64,000 nt of DNA from an uncultured Bacteroidales bacterium (GCA_947074105.1 CAMTON010000001.1:1-64000); one strand, 5' to 3'. Positions 10,352 through 21,761 are shown, numbered from the stretch's first letter. The notes: a model not told the origin generated them from the sequence alone. Made by a program: numbers and translations.

Positions 10352-10804
10352 TCAGCGTTTAAACATTCTGTCCATCTGTCGCTTATCATCTTTTTCACGA
10401 AGAGACTGACGTTTGTCATAACTTTTCTTACCTTTTGCAAGAGCGATGACAATTTTAGCGTAACCGCTTTTATTAATAAAAAGTCTTGAAGGTATAATGG
10501 TCAGACCGGAATCTTTCACCATTTTCTGAAGCTTCGTGAGCTCTTTGCGCTGCAGAAGAAGTTTTCGCTCTCTTCTTGCGACATGATTGTTGTATGAGCC
10601 ATAGAAATATTCAGCAATATACATATTCTTAATCCATAGTTCATTGTTCGCAAAGTAGCAGTATGAATCCACAAGGCTTGCTTTTCCAGCACGTATTGAT
10701 TTGATTTCGGTACCTGTCAGAACTATGCCTGCCTGAAAAGTATCGATTATCTCGTAATCAAAAGTAGCGCGTTTGTTTTTTATATTTATTTCGGGAAGTT
10801 TCAT
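10352..10804 (-). CDS. smpB: SsrA-binding protein
   Basis: [44 protein letters not shown] ... [17 protein letters not shown]. Confidence 0.96.
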   Translation of the reverse strand: MKLPEINIKNKRATFDYEIIDTFQAGIVLTGTEIKSIRAGKASLVDSYCYFANNELWIKNMYIAEYFYGSYNNHVARRERKLLLQRKELTKLQKMVKDSGLTIIPSRLFINKSGYAKIVIALAKGKKSYDKRQSLREKDDKRQMDRMFKR

Positions 10805-10822
10805 TTTTCTGTTTTTAAGTCT

Positions 10823-11389
10823 TTAATTAAGTCCGGGCATTATAAATAACATAAATTTTCGCACAAAGAAAGGAATGAAATAAAGAATCGCTCCGGAGCT
10901 TATCATATAGATAAGTCTTTTCTTATCCTGTATTTTTAAGAAATGTTCGCTTCCTGTCCATATTATGTACAGGATATAATAGTTTGCGAATTTTATAAAG
11001 AATAATTCTGGCAAAAGAGATTGTATCATTATCAGTGTATACGACAGTGAAGAGATATAACCTACAAACATCTGAGTTTTCAGAAGATTGTTGGACATCT
11101 GAAAATATCTCACATTTATCTTGTTAAGTACATATGAAGAAATGAAAAAAGCAGCAAAGAGAGTGATAAAACAAAGGATTGACTCCTTGATGGCACATTC
11201 GAGTACCGCTTCTTTTTTATTGAACAGCGTTCCGAAAAATACTGCGATTGTTGTCGCGCCCATCATAGGGTATAAATAATTTGCAAAGAAATCTTTGCTT
11301 ATAGGTTCCTGTTCTTTTTCAATATATGACCAGGAAGGTATAGGTGATATACCTAATGAAACTAATATATTAATTAAACTTTTCTGCAT
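10823..11389 (-). CDS. Yip1-like integral membrane protein
   Basis: 188 aa with several hydrophobic helices and Yip1-like layout. Confidence 0.6.
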   Translation of the reverse strand: MQKSLINILVSLGISPIPSWSYIEKEQEPISKDFFANYLYPMMGATTIAVFFGTLFNKKEAVLECAIKESILCFITLFAAFFISSYVLNKINVRYFQMSNNLLKTQMFVGYISSLSYTLIMIQSLLPELFFIKFANYYILYIIWTGSEHFLKIQDKKRLIYMISSGAILYFIPFFVRKFMLFIMPGLN

Positions 11390-11580
11390 TTACCATGTGA
11401 GTTTTAGGTTACAAAAATAATAACTATGTATAAATAAACATTATTCTTTTTATAGCTTATGTTGTAAATATATGAAATTAGTATGTTAAAGCGAAACTTC
11501 AGATTACGCAGTGTAGGAATAATGTATATAAATACGCAGAAAAGGGAATTTTAAAAAGTATTGTTTCGTATAGAGGGAAT

Positions 11581-11626
11581 AAAAAAATCCGTAACCGATT
11601 TAGAAATGGTTACGGATCTTTTTTTA
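11581..11626 (-). terminator. Bidirectional-looking terminator
   Basis: A-tract ATCCGTAACC...GGTTACGGAT T-tract, 3' of the minus-strand lipoprotein gene. Confidence 0.78.
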
Positions 11627-11639
11627 AGGGGATCTTTAT

Positions 11640-12380
11640 TTAATTATTTTCGTAAATCTTAGGTCCTCTCAATACAACCGTCGATTTGTCTGTAAACTTA
11701 ATATATTCTGTACTTGCTGGAATAGCTTTAGCAGGGAAATTGATTTTTACTACCTGCTCACTTTCCATATTTGGAACCATAAAACTTCTATAAAAGACAG
11801 TAAGCTCATCCGACACATCATTTCCCGGAGTATATGTATATACTGTTTTAAATGTATATATAAGAGTATCACTTTCTGATTTCTCCTGGTAAAGTTCATA
11901 TGTTTTAGATACATCCTTAAGGGCAGTTCCTCTGAATGTCAGATAATAGTCATTAAGGACTGTTCTTGTAATAGTAGGGTGAAAAAACGAAGCAAGTGTA
12001 TCGCTTATTATAGTTAAATCATTTTCTGTAGCGGGTCTGCAGCTCGATGTTGTTATTCTCTGATGCTGTACAGCTGTGAAAACGCCTGGTTTTGTAATAT
12101 CTCCCGTTGCGTTTGCCGGCTGATTGTCGCGATCAAGGGTAAAAGTCTGTAATAAAACTCTGTCGCCTACATTAAGTTTGGTATCCGCATTAGTTTCCAC
12201 AGAGTAGAAACATACATCATAGTCTTTCTGAAGTATTTTATTATTTGTTCCGGCTTCGATTGAAACAACAGTAGCGTAAGCATTAGTCCCGCTATATATG
12301 TTCTGAGCATCTCCAAGACATGAAGTAAGGCCAATAAGAGTCGTCCCCATGCAGGCTAAAAATAAAGCATTTTTTTTCAT
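11640..12380 (-). CDS. NigD-like outer-membrane lipoprotein
   Basis: Signal sequence with lipobox MKKNALFLACMGTTLIGLTSC|LGD; internal start 12380 preferred over 12431. Confidence 0.7.
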   Translation of the reverse strand: MKKNALFLACMGTTLIGLTSCLGDAQNIYSGTNAYATVVSIEAGTNNKILQKDYDVCFYSVETNADTKLNVGDRVLLQTFTLDRDNQPANATGDITKPGVFTAVQHQRITTSSCRPATENDLTIISDTLASFFHPTITRTVLNDYYLTFRGTALKDVSKTYELYQEKSESDTLIYTFKTVYTYTPGNDVSDELTVFYRSFMVPNMESEQVVKINFPAKAIPASTEYIKFTDKSTVVLRGPKIYENN

Positions 12381-12584
12381 TGTGATAGTTTTATTATTCT
12401 GTATTGTGTTTAACATTCTAATATTAAGCATCTGATTTGAAATGGAAATGAAAGAAGCACTCTTTAAAATTATGACATCTTTTTAATTTCATCAATGTAC
12501 GGCAATATAGTTATTATTACTAAATTTTCTTTGCGGAACATAATTTATCAAATACAAAAGTATTAATAATCAGGTTATAAATAA

Positions 12585-12617
12585 AAGATGCAACACAGTT
12601 TAAATATGTTGCATCTT
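12585..12617 (-). terminator. Terminator hairpin downstream of the DUF1015 gene
   Basis: AAGATGCAACA...TGTTGCATCTT. Confidence 0.6.
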
Positions 12618-12767
12618 CGGTTATTATTTTTTCATAAAGACAAATACTTTTTTTTATCTGATATTAATTTAACGCGAAATTAAATAACATATTATTAAAG
12701 ATGCAGATAAAATTCTGAACTTTGTTCCTGTCGTTTACATATGTCTTTTATTTATTTTCTGATAAAA

Positions 12768-14012
12768 TCAGTCAAGACGATGAATGATAAGACCTGATCT
12801 TAATTTCGGCTCAAACCAAGTCGTCTTTGGTGGCATTATATTGCCTGTATCGGCGATATCTATAAGCTGTTTCATAGAAACAGGATAAAGAGCAATCGCG
12901 AGTTTCATTTCTCCCGAATCAACTCTTTTTCTGAGCTCCTTAAGACCTCTAAGCCCTCCCACAAAATCAATTCTCTGAGATGTACGCTGGTTTTTTATTC
13001 CCAGAATTTCATCAAGAATAAGATTTGAAGAGATAGTAACATCCAGTACACCTATAGGATCATTATCATCATAAGTTCCTTCTTTTGCCGTAAGCGAATA
13101 CCAACAGCCGGAAAGATATAAGGATAAATTATGAAGATGTGATGGTGAGTATATCTCTCCGCCTTTCGGTTCGATAATAAAATTTGCTTTGATTTTTTCC
13201 AGAAACTCTTCATCTGAAAGTCCGTTAAGATCTTTGACGACACGGTTATAATCCATAATCTTAAGCTGAGACGCGGGAAAACACACAGACATAAAAAAGT
13301 TATATTCTTCCTCACCGGTATGAGCCGGATTATTTTCAGCTTTTTCTATACCTACGCGTGCTGCCGCTGCCGTGCGGTGATGACCGTCTGCAATATAAAG
13401 AGATGGGATCTTAGAGAATTCTTCTGTTATTCTTATAATTATGTCTCTGTCTCTTATGATCCAGAATCTGTGAATAAATCCGTAAGATGAAGTGAAATCA
13501 TATAAAGGATCCTCTTTTATAGCTTCTTTGCGGATATTATCAAGGATTTCACTGTCAGGATAAGCAAGAAATACCGGTTCGATATTCGCATTATTGATTC
13601 TTACATGCTTCATCCTGTCTTCTTCCTTGTCAGGACGTGTCAGTTCATGCTTTTTTATATTTCCTTTGATATAGTCTTCTACATTCGAAGCGACCACGAA
13701 ACCGTATTGTGTTCTTCCGTTCATAGTCTGAGCATATATATAATAGTACTCTTCAGGATCCTGAACGAGCCATCCCCGCTGCATGAACTTATTAAAATTC
13801 TCAACCGCTTTTTCATAAACCTTAGGTTCATGTTCGTCGGTTCCCGGTTCAAACTCAATTTCCGGTTTGATTACTCTGTATAAAGAATGTGGTATCCCCT
13901 GAGCCTCAGCTCTTGCTTCTTCAGATGAAAGGACGTCATAAGGCCGTGTAGATAATGTTTCTGCCAGATCTTCTACAGGTCTTATTCCTTTAAAGGGTTT
14001 TATTCTTGTCAT
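12768..14012 (-). CDS. DUF1015 family protein
   Basis: MTRIKPFKGIRPVEDLAETLSTRPYDVLSSEEARAEA, YIADGHHRTAAAAR; the supplied ORF 5' extension to 14111 overlaps a terminator hairpin, so start 14012 preferred. Confidence 0.9.
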   Translation of the reverse strand: MTRIKPFKGIRPVEDLAETLSTRPYDVLSSEEARAEAQGIPHSLYRVIKPEIEFEPGTDEHEPKVYEKAVENFNKFMQRGWLVQDPEEYYYIYAQTMNGRTQYGFVVASNVEDYIKGNIKKHELTRPDKEEDRMKHVRINNANIEPVFLAYPDSEILDNIRKEAIKEDPLYDFTSSYGFIHRFWIIRDRDIIIRITEEFSKIPSLYIADGHHRTAAAARVGIEKAENNPAHTGEEEYNFFMSVCFPASQLKIMDYNRVVKDLNGLSDEEFLEKIKANFIIEPKGGEIYSPSHLHNLSLYLSGCWYSLTAKEGTYDDNDPIGVLDVTISSNLILDEILGIKNQRTSQRIDFVGGLRGLKELRKRVDSGEMKLAIALYPVSMKQLIDIADTGNIMPPKTTWFEPKLRSGLIIHRLD

Positions 14013-14069
14013 TTTGATTCTTAAAATAAATGTTACATGTAAAATAAACGCCGTGATATAAAACAAAAA

Positions 14070-14108
14070 AAGATACGAACAGAACATTGAATGTCCGGTT
14101 CGTATCTT
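14070..14108 (-). terminator. Terminator of the hybrid histidine kinase gene
   Basis: AAGATACGAAC...GTTCGTATCTT with T-tract on the minus strand. Confidence 0.75.
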
Positions 14109-14122
14109 CAAATTTAAACATT

Positions 14123-16078
14123 TTATCTTCTCTGAAACAAATGTTTCTTAATCGTTGAATTGATTTGTCTTGTTGTACTTGGTTTTGTAAGAAGATCAGT
14201 ACAACCTGCTTCTGAAGCCTGTTTCTTTAGTGATCTTACGGCATAAGCAGTAAGGACAACAATAGGGACAACAGGATCGACAGCTCTGATCTGTCTTGTT
14301 GCTTCAATACCATCCATTAAAGGCATCTTTATATCCATAAATATGAAGACCGGTTTTTCTTTCATAAAGATATCTACCGCCTGCTCTCCGTTTTCAGCAT
14401 GGAGAACTGTGAATCTGTCTTCCAGAATAGCTTTAAGCATCTGAAAACTATAGATGACATCTTCCGCAATAAGAATCTTTGGTTTTTCATCACCGCCTTT
14501 TGTCACTGATGTCGGTCTCTGTCTCTGTAGTTCAGGCTGAGCACTGGCTTTCTCCATTTTCAGAGGAATCATGAAATAGAAACATGTTCCAAGTCCTTTT
14601 GAGGAGATCACGTCAATTTCGCCGTTCATCATATAAACAAGCGATTTGCAAAGCGAAAGGCCTATATAATCGCTGTTATCATCTTCACGCTCAGGACGGT
14701 CGAAAATACCTTTAATCTGTTCTTCTGACAATCCGTCACCATTATCTTTTATAAAGAATTTAATCTTAGAGTCGATGATTTCATATCCGAAATTAATATT
14801 TCCGCTTTTGTTTATCTTAAGAGATGTTTTAAGAAGGCTGTCCATAACTTCTGTTACTTTCTCTTTGTCGAAGATATATACAGAAGAATCATATTGATTA
14901 TTGAAGAAAATCTTTGACTGACTGTTGATTTTCATCGAATATATCTGCTGGCGTTCCACCATATACTCCCAAAGAGAGATTCTAGACTCGTTAAGACGGC
15001 TTTCATGATAAGAATCATTATCGTCAGAAATCACTTCAATGATATTCATAAGCTTTTCATTGTTGTCTCTGATAGCTTCAAGATATTTCATTCTCTCCTC
15101 TTTGTCATCTGAGGAGGCTATTATATCTGAAAAACCGACAATCGCATGAAGCGGGGTTCTTATCTCATGAACAAGATTTGAGTAGTAAACATTCTTTGAC
15201 TTATCCGACTTAAGAAGCATTGACTTTTCCTGCTCAACAGAATGCTCTTTTGATTTTCTGTCATTTACATTTATCGCTACACCACGGATAACAGACATCT
15301 TGTCGTCAGATCCTCTGTGAGCGATAGCAGCTCTTATCTCAAACCATTTGTATTCATTGTTAATTTTCAAACGAAGATCAATCGAGAAAAGCTCATTGTT
15401 GTTGATTTTTTCTTTAGCCTTATCAAACTGGATCTTTTCGATATCTTCATTTTTGATAATCTCAAGAAGCTGATCGATTCTGAACTCTGTCATCATCTGC
15501 ATAAATGAGTTATCTTCCCCTTGCTGGAAATTTACTTTAAGAATCCCTTCTTTCAGGTTACATTCCCATGGAAAAATTTCGGAATCTTTAAGACATTTCG
15601 CAATAAGCTCCGAATTCTTTGAAATATTATCTTTGTCTCTCTCTGATAATGTAATGTTTGAGGATAGTTTCTGATTGGTGTCTTTGAGAAGATTCTCTCT
15701 TCTCATCATTTTACTCAAAGTTTCCTTATCCTCCGTTATATCGGTTGCCATTAGACGAATTCCTTTTTCATATTCTGAAATATGAAGTTTCAGCCACTTT
15801 GTTTTCGATTCAAGACGAATTCTTAAATCCATAGACTGTGAAGAAGCTTCATTTATGATTAAATTATTAATCATTGCATCAAGCTTGTTCAGGTCTTCTG
15901 TGTAACAATAATCGTCAATATGATTGCGGAATTCCTGAATTGTCAAATAGTTACCGTTAAGGCCAAAGGTCTCATCGAAAGTATTATTCAGATACTGAGG
16001 AATACCTTCATTATTCCAGTAACACAGGGATATATAATCCTGGTCACTAAATATTTTTTTAACATCATTTCCTATCAT
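14123..16078 (-). CDS. PAS-type hybrid sensor histidine kinase / response regulator with degenerate ATPase N-box
   Basis: H-box VHEIRTPLHAIVGFSDII; DNGDGLS G1 box; receiver ILIAEDVIYSFQM...FMDIKMPLMDGIEATRQIR...VLTAYA. Start MIGNDVKK at 16078 preferred over 16138. Confidence 0.88.
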   Translation of the reverse strand: MIGNDVKKIFSDQDYISLCYWNNEGIPQYLNNTFDETFGLNGNYLTIQEFRNHIDDYCYTEDLNKLDAMINNLIINEASSQSMDLRIRLESKTKWLKLHISEYEKGIRLMATDITEDKETLSKMMRRENLLKDTNQKLSSNITLSERDKDNISKNSELIAKCLKDSEIFPWECNLKEGILKVNFQQGEDNSFMQMMTEFRIDQLLEIIKNEDIEKIQFDKAKEKINNNELFSIDLRLKINNEYKWFEIRAAIAHRGSDDKMSVIRGVAINVNDRKSKEHSVEQEKSMLLKSDKSKNVYYSNLVHEIRTPLHAIVGFSDIIASSDDKEERMKYLEAIRDNNEKLMNIIEVISDDNDSYHESRLNESRISLWEYMVERQQIYSMKINSQSKIFFNNQYDSSVYIFDKEKVTEVMDSLLKTSLKINKSGNINFGYEIIDSKIKFFIKDNGDGLSEEQIKGIFDRPEREDDNSDYIGLSLCKSLVYMMNGEIDVISSKGLGTCFYFMIPLKMEKASAQPELQRQRPTSVTKGGDEKPKILIAEDVIYSFQMLKAILEDRFTVLHAENGEQAVDIFMKEKPVFIFMDIKMPLMDGIEATRQIRAVDPVVPIVVLTAYAVRSLKKQASEAGCTDLLTKPSTTRQINSTIKKHLFQRR

Positions 16079-16396
16079 CACATTGTCATTTATTAAATAA
16101 TAATAAGCATAAAAACATTTTAACGTTGTTATAAACATTAATTATGGCAAATATAGAATATTGTCGTATTATTTAGAATAAATATCCATTATATTTATTA
16201 ATTAAAAACAAATCAGCCCTTTTCAAGCCGTTTTTTATACCTATTTTAACTTTTGTAATTAATTTTCTTATGTTTGTTAAATACAGAATCAGAAATTATA
16301 TATATAAATAATATTTTAATTACTCAATTTTAACCGTATGATAATCCCCTGAATTTTCTTTGCTATATAAATACTCCTGATTATTAAATTTAAAAT

Positions 16397-16437
16397 AAAA
16401 GCGCCGTATCAAGAAAGATTCTTAATACAGCGCTTTG
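16397..16437 (-). terminator. Terminator of serA
   Basis: AAAGCGCcGTAT...ATACaGCGCTTT hairpin with T-rich minus-strand flank. Confidence 0.65.
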
Positions 16438-16462
16438 GTTATATTTTTAAGAAAATACTAAA

Positions 16463-17380
16463 TCAATTAACACGGAACTTTTGATTTCCAGTCTTAAGAA
16501 AATCAACAGACTGGCTTGCCGCAGCCAGACCTGCATTAGTATTTGCTTCTTTTGTCTGAGCTCCCATTTTCTTTGGAGTAAAGAAACAACGGTCAGGATA
16601 AGCAGATGTAAAATCTTCAATATTTGATGGTTTGATATCTGAAACATATACAAAATCAGGTCTGTCGGCCATTGCTTTGAACAATCCCTGCTCATCAATT
16701 ATCTCTTTACGTGCAGTATTGATAAGTGTTGCACCTTTCGGCATTAGAGAAACAAGATTATATCCTATGGAATTGATAGTTTCAGGAGTAGCCGGAGTGT
16801 GAAGAGAAACATACTGAGATACCTTGTATAATTCTTCAACGCTGTTTACAGCTATTACGCCTTCTGCGTTTATCTGTTCTGCTGAAAGGAAAGGATCGTA
16901 AGCATAAACGATCATATCAAAGCCCTTTGCAACTCTCGCCACATTACGGCCTACATTACCATAAGCATGGATTCCAAGAGTTTTTCCTTTCAATTCAGTG
17001 CCTGTAGTACCGTTGAATTTATTTCTTGCCATGAATACAAGCATACCGAAAACAAGTTCAGCAACAGCATTAGCATTCTGACCCGGAGTATTCATTACCA
17101 CGATATTCTTTTCTGAAGCAGCTTTCAGATCTATATTATCATAGCCCGCTCCTGCTCTTACGATAACTTTAAGATTTTTGGCAGCTTCTATTACCTGAGA
17201 ATCAATAATATCACTTCTAAGAATTAAAGCATCTACATCTTTAACCGCAGCAAGAAGCTGATCTTTGGATTCATATTTTTCAAGCAATACCGGTTCTGCG
17301 CCTGCTTTTTCAATTATTACTTTCATTTCATTAACGGCAGAAGCTGCAAAAGGCTTCTCAGTCGCAATTAATACTCTCAT
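16463..17380 (-). CDS. serA: D-3-phosphoglycerate dehydrogenase, short form without ACT domain
   Basis: VRAGAGYDNIDLKAASEKNIVVMNTPGQNANAVAELVFGMLV; GIHAYGNVGRNVARVAKGFDM; adjacent to serC. Confidence 0.88.
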   Translation of the reverse strand: MRVLIATEKPFAASAVNEMKVIIEKAGAEPVLLEKYESKDQLLAAVKDVDALILRSDIIDSQVIEAAKNLKVIVRAGAGYDNIDLKAASEKNIVVMNTPGQNANAVAELVFGMLVFMARNKFNGTTGTELKGKTLGIHAYGNVGRNVARVAKGFDMIVYAYDPFLSAEQINAEGVIAVNSVEELYKVSQYVSLHTPATPETINSIGYNLVSLMPKGATLINTARKEIIDEQGLFKAMADRPDFVYVSDIKPSNIEDFTSAYPDRCFFTPKKMGAQTKEANTNAGLAAASQSVDFLKTGNQKFRVN

Positions 17381-17651
17381 ATTTCGGTAAATTTAGTTAA
17401 TAGTGACTTCAGTAATTATTTCAGAAAAAAAAATTGTGCAACAGTTTTTTATCTTTTTGTTTAAAACTCAAAAATTCCAGCTTTATGAGACATAAAAAAA
17501 CAGATGATTTTTCTATTGTACTAAATGAGTTTACATCAATCTTAGAATATTGTATAATTAAAAAATCTAATTAATTATAACTAAAAGTTATATCATCAGG
17601 TTTTAAAATTTAAGCAATAAAATAAGATATATAATAAACTTCAATAAAAAA

Positions 17652-17704
17652 ATCTCAATATTCTTTTCCAGATATCCGTATATCTTTGAAAAGAATATTG
17701 AGAT
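17652..17704 (-). terminator. Terminator of serC
   Basis: Long inverted repeat ATCTCAATATTCTTTTC...GAAAAGAATATTGAGAT. Confidence 0.75.
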
Positions 17705-17720
17705 ATATTTCGGATTACGA

Positions 17721-18788
17721 TTAATGTAATTTCTCAAACTCCTGCATGCTTTCAACAAGAGCATTTACGCTCTCAATAGGCATGGCATTATAAATAGAAG
17801 CTCTGAATCCTCCTACCGAACGATGACCTTTAATGCCCACAATTCCTTTCGTTGTCGCAAAATCAAGGAATTCTGCTTCAAGATCTTTATATTCAGGATT
17901 CATAACAAAACAAACGTTCATAAGTGATCTGTCTTCTTTTACAGCAGTTCCTACAAACAATTTATTTCTGTCTATTTCATCATATAATACTTTCGCTTTA
18001 GCAATGTTCATTTTTTCTACTTCTTTGATACCGCCAAGAGATTTATACCATCTCAATGTCATAAGACAAGAATATATCGGCAATACCGGAGGTGTATTGA
18101 ACATAGAATCTTTACTGATATGAGTTTTGTAATCAAGCATTGTAGGGATCTTACGGGTCACTCTTCCACATGCTGATTCTTTAACGATGACAATAGTTAC
18201 ACCCGCAGGACCAAGGTTTTTCTGCGCTCCGGCATAAATAACGTCATATTTTGAGATATCAATAGGATGAGACATGAAGTCAGACGACATATCACATATC
18301 AAAGGCATCTTGACTTGCGGCGTATCGTATGTCTGAGTACCGTAAATAGTATTGTTAGAAGTATAATGGAAATACTCACAATCATCAGGAATTGTAAAAC
18401 CTTTAGGTATATAAGAGAAATTTTTGTCAGCTGACGAAGCTACGATAACGGCATCACCGAAGAATTTAGCTTCTTTGATTGCGTTTTTAGCCCAGGTACC
18501 TGTTTCCAGAAATGCCGCTTTATTTTCAAGCATATTAAACGCGGTCATGCAGAACTGCATACTTGCACCGCCTCCAAGGAAAAGAACTGCATAACCTTCA
18601 GGTATCTCCAGTAACTCTTTCATAAGAGCTTCCGCTTCTTCAATAACAGACATAAACTGTTTACTTCTATGCGAGATCTCTAAAATCGATAATCCTGTTC
18701 CCGCAAAATCATTAACAGCCTTAGCAGTCTCCTCAATCGTATATGGACTTAGAATAGATGGGCCTGCATAAAAATTATGTTTTTTCAT
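17721..18788 (-). CDS. serC: Phosphoserine aminotransferase
   Basis: [65 protein letters not shown]. Confidence 0.96.
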   Translation of the reverse strand: MKKHNFYAGPSILSPYTIEETAKAVNDFAGTGLSILEISHRSKQFMSVIEEAEALMKELLEIPEGYAVLFLGGGASMQFCMTAFNMLENKAAFLETGTWAKNAIKEAKFFGDAVIVASSADKNFSYIPKGFTIPDDCEYFHYTSNNTIYGTQTYDTPQVKMPLICDMSSDFMSHPIDISKYDVIYAGAQKNLGPAGVTIVIVKESACGRVTRKIPTMLDYKTHISKDSMFNTPPVLPIYSCLMTLRWYKSLGGIKEVEKMNIAKAKVLYDEIDRNKLFVGTAVKEDRSLMNVCFVMNPEYKDLEAEFLDFATTKGIVGIKGHRSVGGFRASIYNAMPIESVNALVESMQEFEKLH

Positions 18789-18985
18789 ACTCCTTGAATT
18801 TAATTAAAGTGTAAATTATAAAAGCAATTTCATAACAGATTATTATAAATACAACCTAAATGCTTTCAAACTTCGGCAAAATTAGAAATTAAATTCTAAT
18901 AGATACCCTTATATTCTTAAAATAAATAGTATAAAATACATATTTTTTAAACAAAATGCACAATTTCCGCAAAAAGGGCTTATTA

Positions 18986-20296
18986 TTATTCATTTTTCCT
19001 GAATCTGTCACCCCATAAAGAACTCAGATGTTCGGAGATTTTTTTCTCAGATCTGTTATTCTGAGCATGCCATATTGAAACATCTTTTATTTTGTCAGGC
19101 AGGAATTGCTGTTTAACAAAATTATTCTGATAGCTGTGCGCATATTTATAATCCACTCCATATCCTATTTCTTTCATAAGTTTAGTAGGCGCGTTTCTTA
19201 AATGAAGCGGAACAGGCAGATTTCCGGTTTCCTGAACAAGAGCAAGAGCATCATTTATCGCACTGTAGGCAGAATTGCTTTTATCGCATGTTGCAAGATA
19301 TATTGTTGTTTCAGCAAGAATAATACGACTCTCCGGCCAGCCAATCTTCATAACCGAATCATAAGTCGCATTGGCAAGAAGTAAAGCATTGGGATTAGCA
19401 AGACCGATATCTTCAGAAGCTGAAATAATAAGTCGTCTGGCAATAAAACCCGGGTCCTCCCCTCCTGCAATCATTCTTGCAAGATAATAGATAGCCGCAT
19501 CCGGATCACTTCCCCTTATTGATTTGATATATGCTGATATAAGATCATAATGCATTTCTCCGGCTTTATCATAAGCCATCGGATTTTCCTGAAGAGCATC
19601 AACAACGACTTTATCATTGATTATCACTTTTTTCCCGTCCTGCGCCGAACATATAAGATCTATTATATTAAGGAACTTTCTTGCATCTCCTCCCGCAAAA
19701 CGAAAAAGAGCATTAGTTTCCTCAACTTCAAGATCAAGCTGTTTAAGGTTTTCATCAACTTTCTGAGCTCTGTCAAGCAGTTTCAGAAGATCTGTATCTT
19801 CCTGAGGTTTTAATGTATAAACCTGACATCTGGACAATAAAGGACGGATAACTTCAAATGAAGGGTTCTCTGTCGTTGCTCCTATTAAAATCACGGATCC
19901 GTTTTCTACGGCACCAAGCAGAGAATCCTGCTGATTTTTGCTGAATCTGTGTATCTCATCGATAAACAGTATAGGACTCTTTTTTTCAAAAAAGCTATTC
20001 TTTTTGGCACTTTCAAGCACATCCCTTACATCCTTTACTCCCGATTGTATAGCACTGAGAGAGTAAAAAGGCCGATCCAACTGATTAGAGATTATTCTCG
20101 CAAGCGTTGTTTTGCCTACTCCGGGAGGTCCCCACAATATAAAGGAAGAAATATTTCCTGACTCTATCATTTTGCGTAAAACGCCGTTCGGACCCACTAA
20201 ATGCTGTTGTCCGATATAGTCATCAAGACTTTTTGGTCGTATTCTGTCGGCAAGAGGAGGTAACATAACTGATAAGATTTTATTCAAATAAAACAA
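18986..20296 (-). CDS. rarA: Replication-associated recombination protein A (AAA ATPase)
   Basis: PLADRIRPKSLDDYIGQQHLVGPNGVLRKMI, FILWGPPGVGKTTLARII, LFIDEIHRFSKNQQDSLLGAVE. Confidence 0.94.
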   Translation of the reverse strand: MFYLNKILSVMLPPLADRIRPKSLDDYIGQQHLVGPNGVLRKMIESGNISSFILWGPPGVGKTTLARIISNQLDRPFYSLSAIQSGVKDVRDVLESAKKNSFFEKKSPILFIDEIHRFSKNQQDSLLGAVENGSVILIGATTENPSFEVIRPLLSRCQVYTLKPQEDTDLLKLLDRAQKVDENLKQLDLEVEETNALFRFAGGDARKFLNIIDLICSAQDGKKVIINDKVVVDALQENPMAYDKAGEMHYDLISAYIKSIRGSDPDAAIYYLARMIAGGEDPGFIARRLIISASEDIGLANPNALLLANATYDSVMKIGWPESRIILAETTIYLATCDKSNSAYSAINDALALVQETGNLPVPLHLRNAPTKLMKEIGYGVDYKYAHSYQNNFVKQQFLPDKIKDVSIWHAQNNRSEKKISEHLSSLWGDRFRKNE

Positions 20297-20617
20297 AAAA
20301 CAAATCTATGTAATTTAAACCATTTAAAAGTTATCTTGTCCTATAAGTGATTTGAATTTATTGATTATTAAATTCATTGTAACCGGAAATGGAAATTCAA
20401 GACATAAAAAAGCAGTATAAATAATCGATTTAATCAACTGCAAAATCTTTTTACAGAAGAAGAAATGAAAAAAAAATTCATTCCCGGTTAAACCATCAGA
20501 AAGTTTAACGGTCTTAATAACAAATCATTTATCGCGATAATTACTTTTTTACTACAATATATTGTATCAGACTTAATCAATCAATTTTATTATTTATAGA
20601 AAAAATACTTACTATTT

Positions 20618-21091
20618 ATGAAAACTAAATTAATCCTTTCAGCATTCGCTTTGGCACTTACTATAGGTTTATCAGCTCAAAACAATCAGTCATCAGATTC
20701 ACAGAAGAAAGTAAAAACAGAAAAGACTGAAAATGTGAAAAGACAACAACGCGAATTCCCTTCTGAAAAAATGATCAAAGAACTTTCTCTTACCGATAAA
20801 CAGGTTCAGGAAATGAAAGAAATCAAAAAAGAACAGCAGCAGGCAAGAGAAAAAATGAGATCAGAAATAGAAAATAATAAAGATAATCAGACTGCTAAAC
20901 CCGACAGAGAAGAGATCAGAAAAGAAAGAGAAAATCGCAAAGCGGAAATGAATGCCAAATACAAAAAAGTTCTTTCTGAAGAGCAGTTCAAAAAATTCGA
21001 GGAAATGCAGAAAAAAGAAGGAAAAGGCAAAAAAGGAAAACCTCACGGAGAAAAAGGTTCTGATAAAAGAAAAGACGCAAAAAGAAATTAA
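20618..21091 (+). CDS. Spy/CpxP-like periplasmic protein, paralog 1
   Basis: Signal peptide MKTKLILSAFALALTIGLSAQ; LTDKQVQEMKEI...LSEEQFKKFEEM helical repeats; highly charged. Confidence 0.75.
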   Translation: MKTKLILSAFALALTIGLSAQNNQSSDSQKKVKTEKTENVKRQQREFPSEKMIKELSLTDKQVQEMKEIKKEQQQAREKMRSEIENNKDNQTAKPDREEIRKERENRKAEMNAKYKKVLSEEQFKKFEEMQKKEGKGKKGKPHGEKGSDKRKDAKRN

Positions 21092-21290
21092 TAAGAATAT
21101 CTTATAAAGCCACTTCCATAAACTGATTTATATAATTACAAGATTCTTTTTTTAATAAAAAAACTTCCGGAATTAAACCTTTCGAAATTATATAAGTCTA
21201 AATATCAAATACTTACTTAAAACAAAATGATAGTCTCATAATTAATAATCTATCATTTATTAATAATTGAATTAAAAAAACATACTACTT

Positions 21291-21761
21291 ATGAAAACTA
21301 AATTAATCCTTTCAGCTTTTGCTTTAGCTCTTACTATTGGTTTATCAGCTCAAAACAATCAGAATTCAGCCTCTGATAAAAAGGTAAAAACTGAACAGAC
21401 TGAAAATACAAAAAAACAACAGCGTGAATTCCCTTCTGAAAAAATGATCAAAGAACTTTCTCTTTCTGACAAACAGGTACAGGAATTGAAAGAAATCAGA
21501 AAAGAACAGCAGGCGACAAGAGAAAAGATGAGAGCAGAAAGAGAAAACAATAAAGATAATCAGACTGCTAAACCGGACAGAGAAGAAATCAGAAAAGAAA
21601 GAGAAAGCCACAAAGCTGAAATGGATGCCAAATACAAGAAAATCCTTTCTGAAGAGCAATACAAGAAATTTGAAGAGATGCAGAAAAAAGACAGAAAAGG
21701 CAAAAAAGGCAAATCTCATGGCAAAAGAGGTACTAAAGACGGTCAAAAAGAAAATAAATAA
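21291..21761 (+). CDS. Spy/CpxP-like periplasmic protein, paralog 2
   Basis: Nearly identical signal peptide and core to paralog 1. Confidence 0.75.
   Translation: MKTKLILSAFALALTIGLSAQNNQNSASDKKVKTEQTENTKKQQREFPSEKMIKELSLSDKQVQELKEIRKEQQATREKMRAERENNKDNQTAKPDREEIRKERESHKAEMDAKYKKILSEEQYKKFEEMQKKDRKGKKGKSHGKRGTKDGQKENK

Noticed and set aside
14012-14111. N-terminal extension of the DUF1015 ORF
   Set aside because: Overlaps a terminator hairpin for the upstream gene; the conserved start MTRIKPFKG is downstream.
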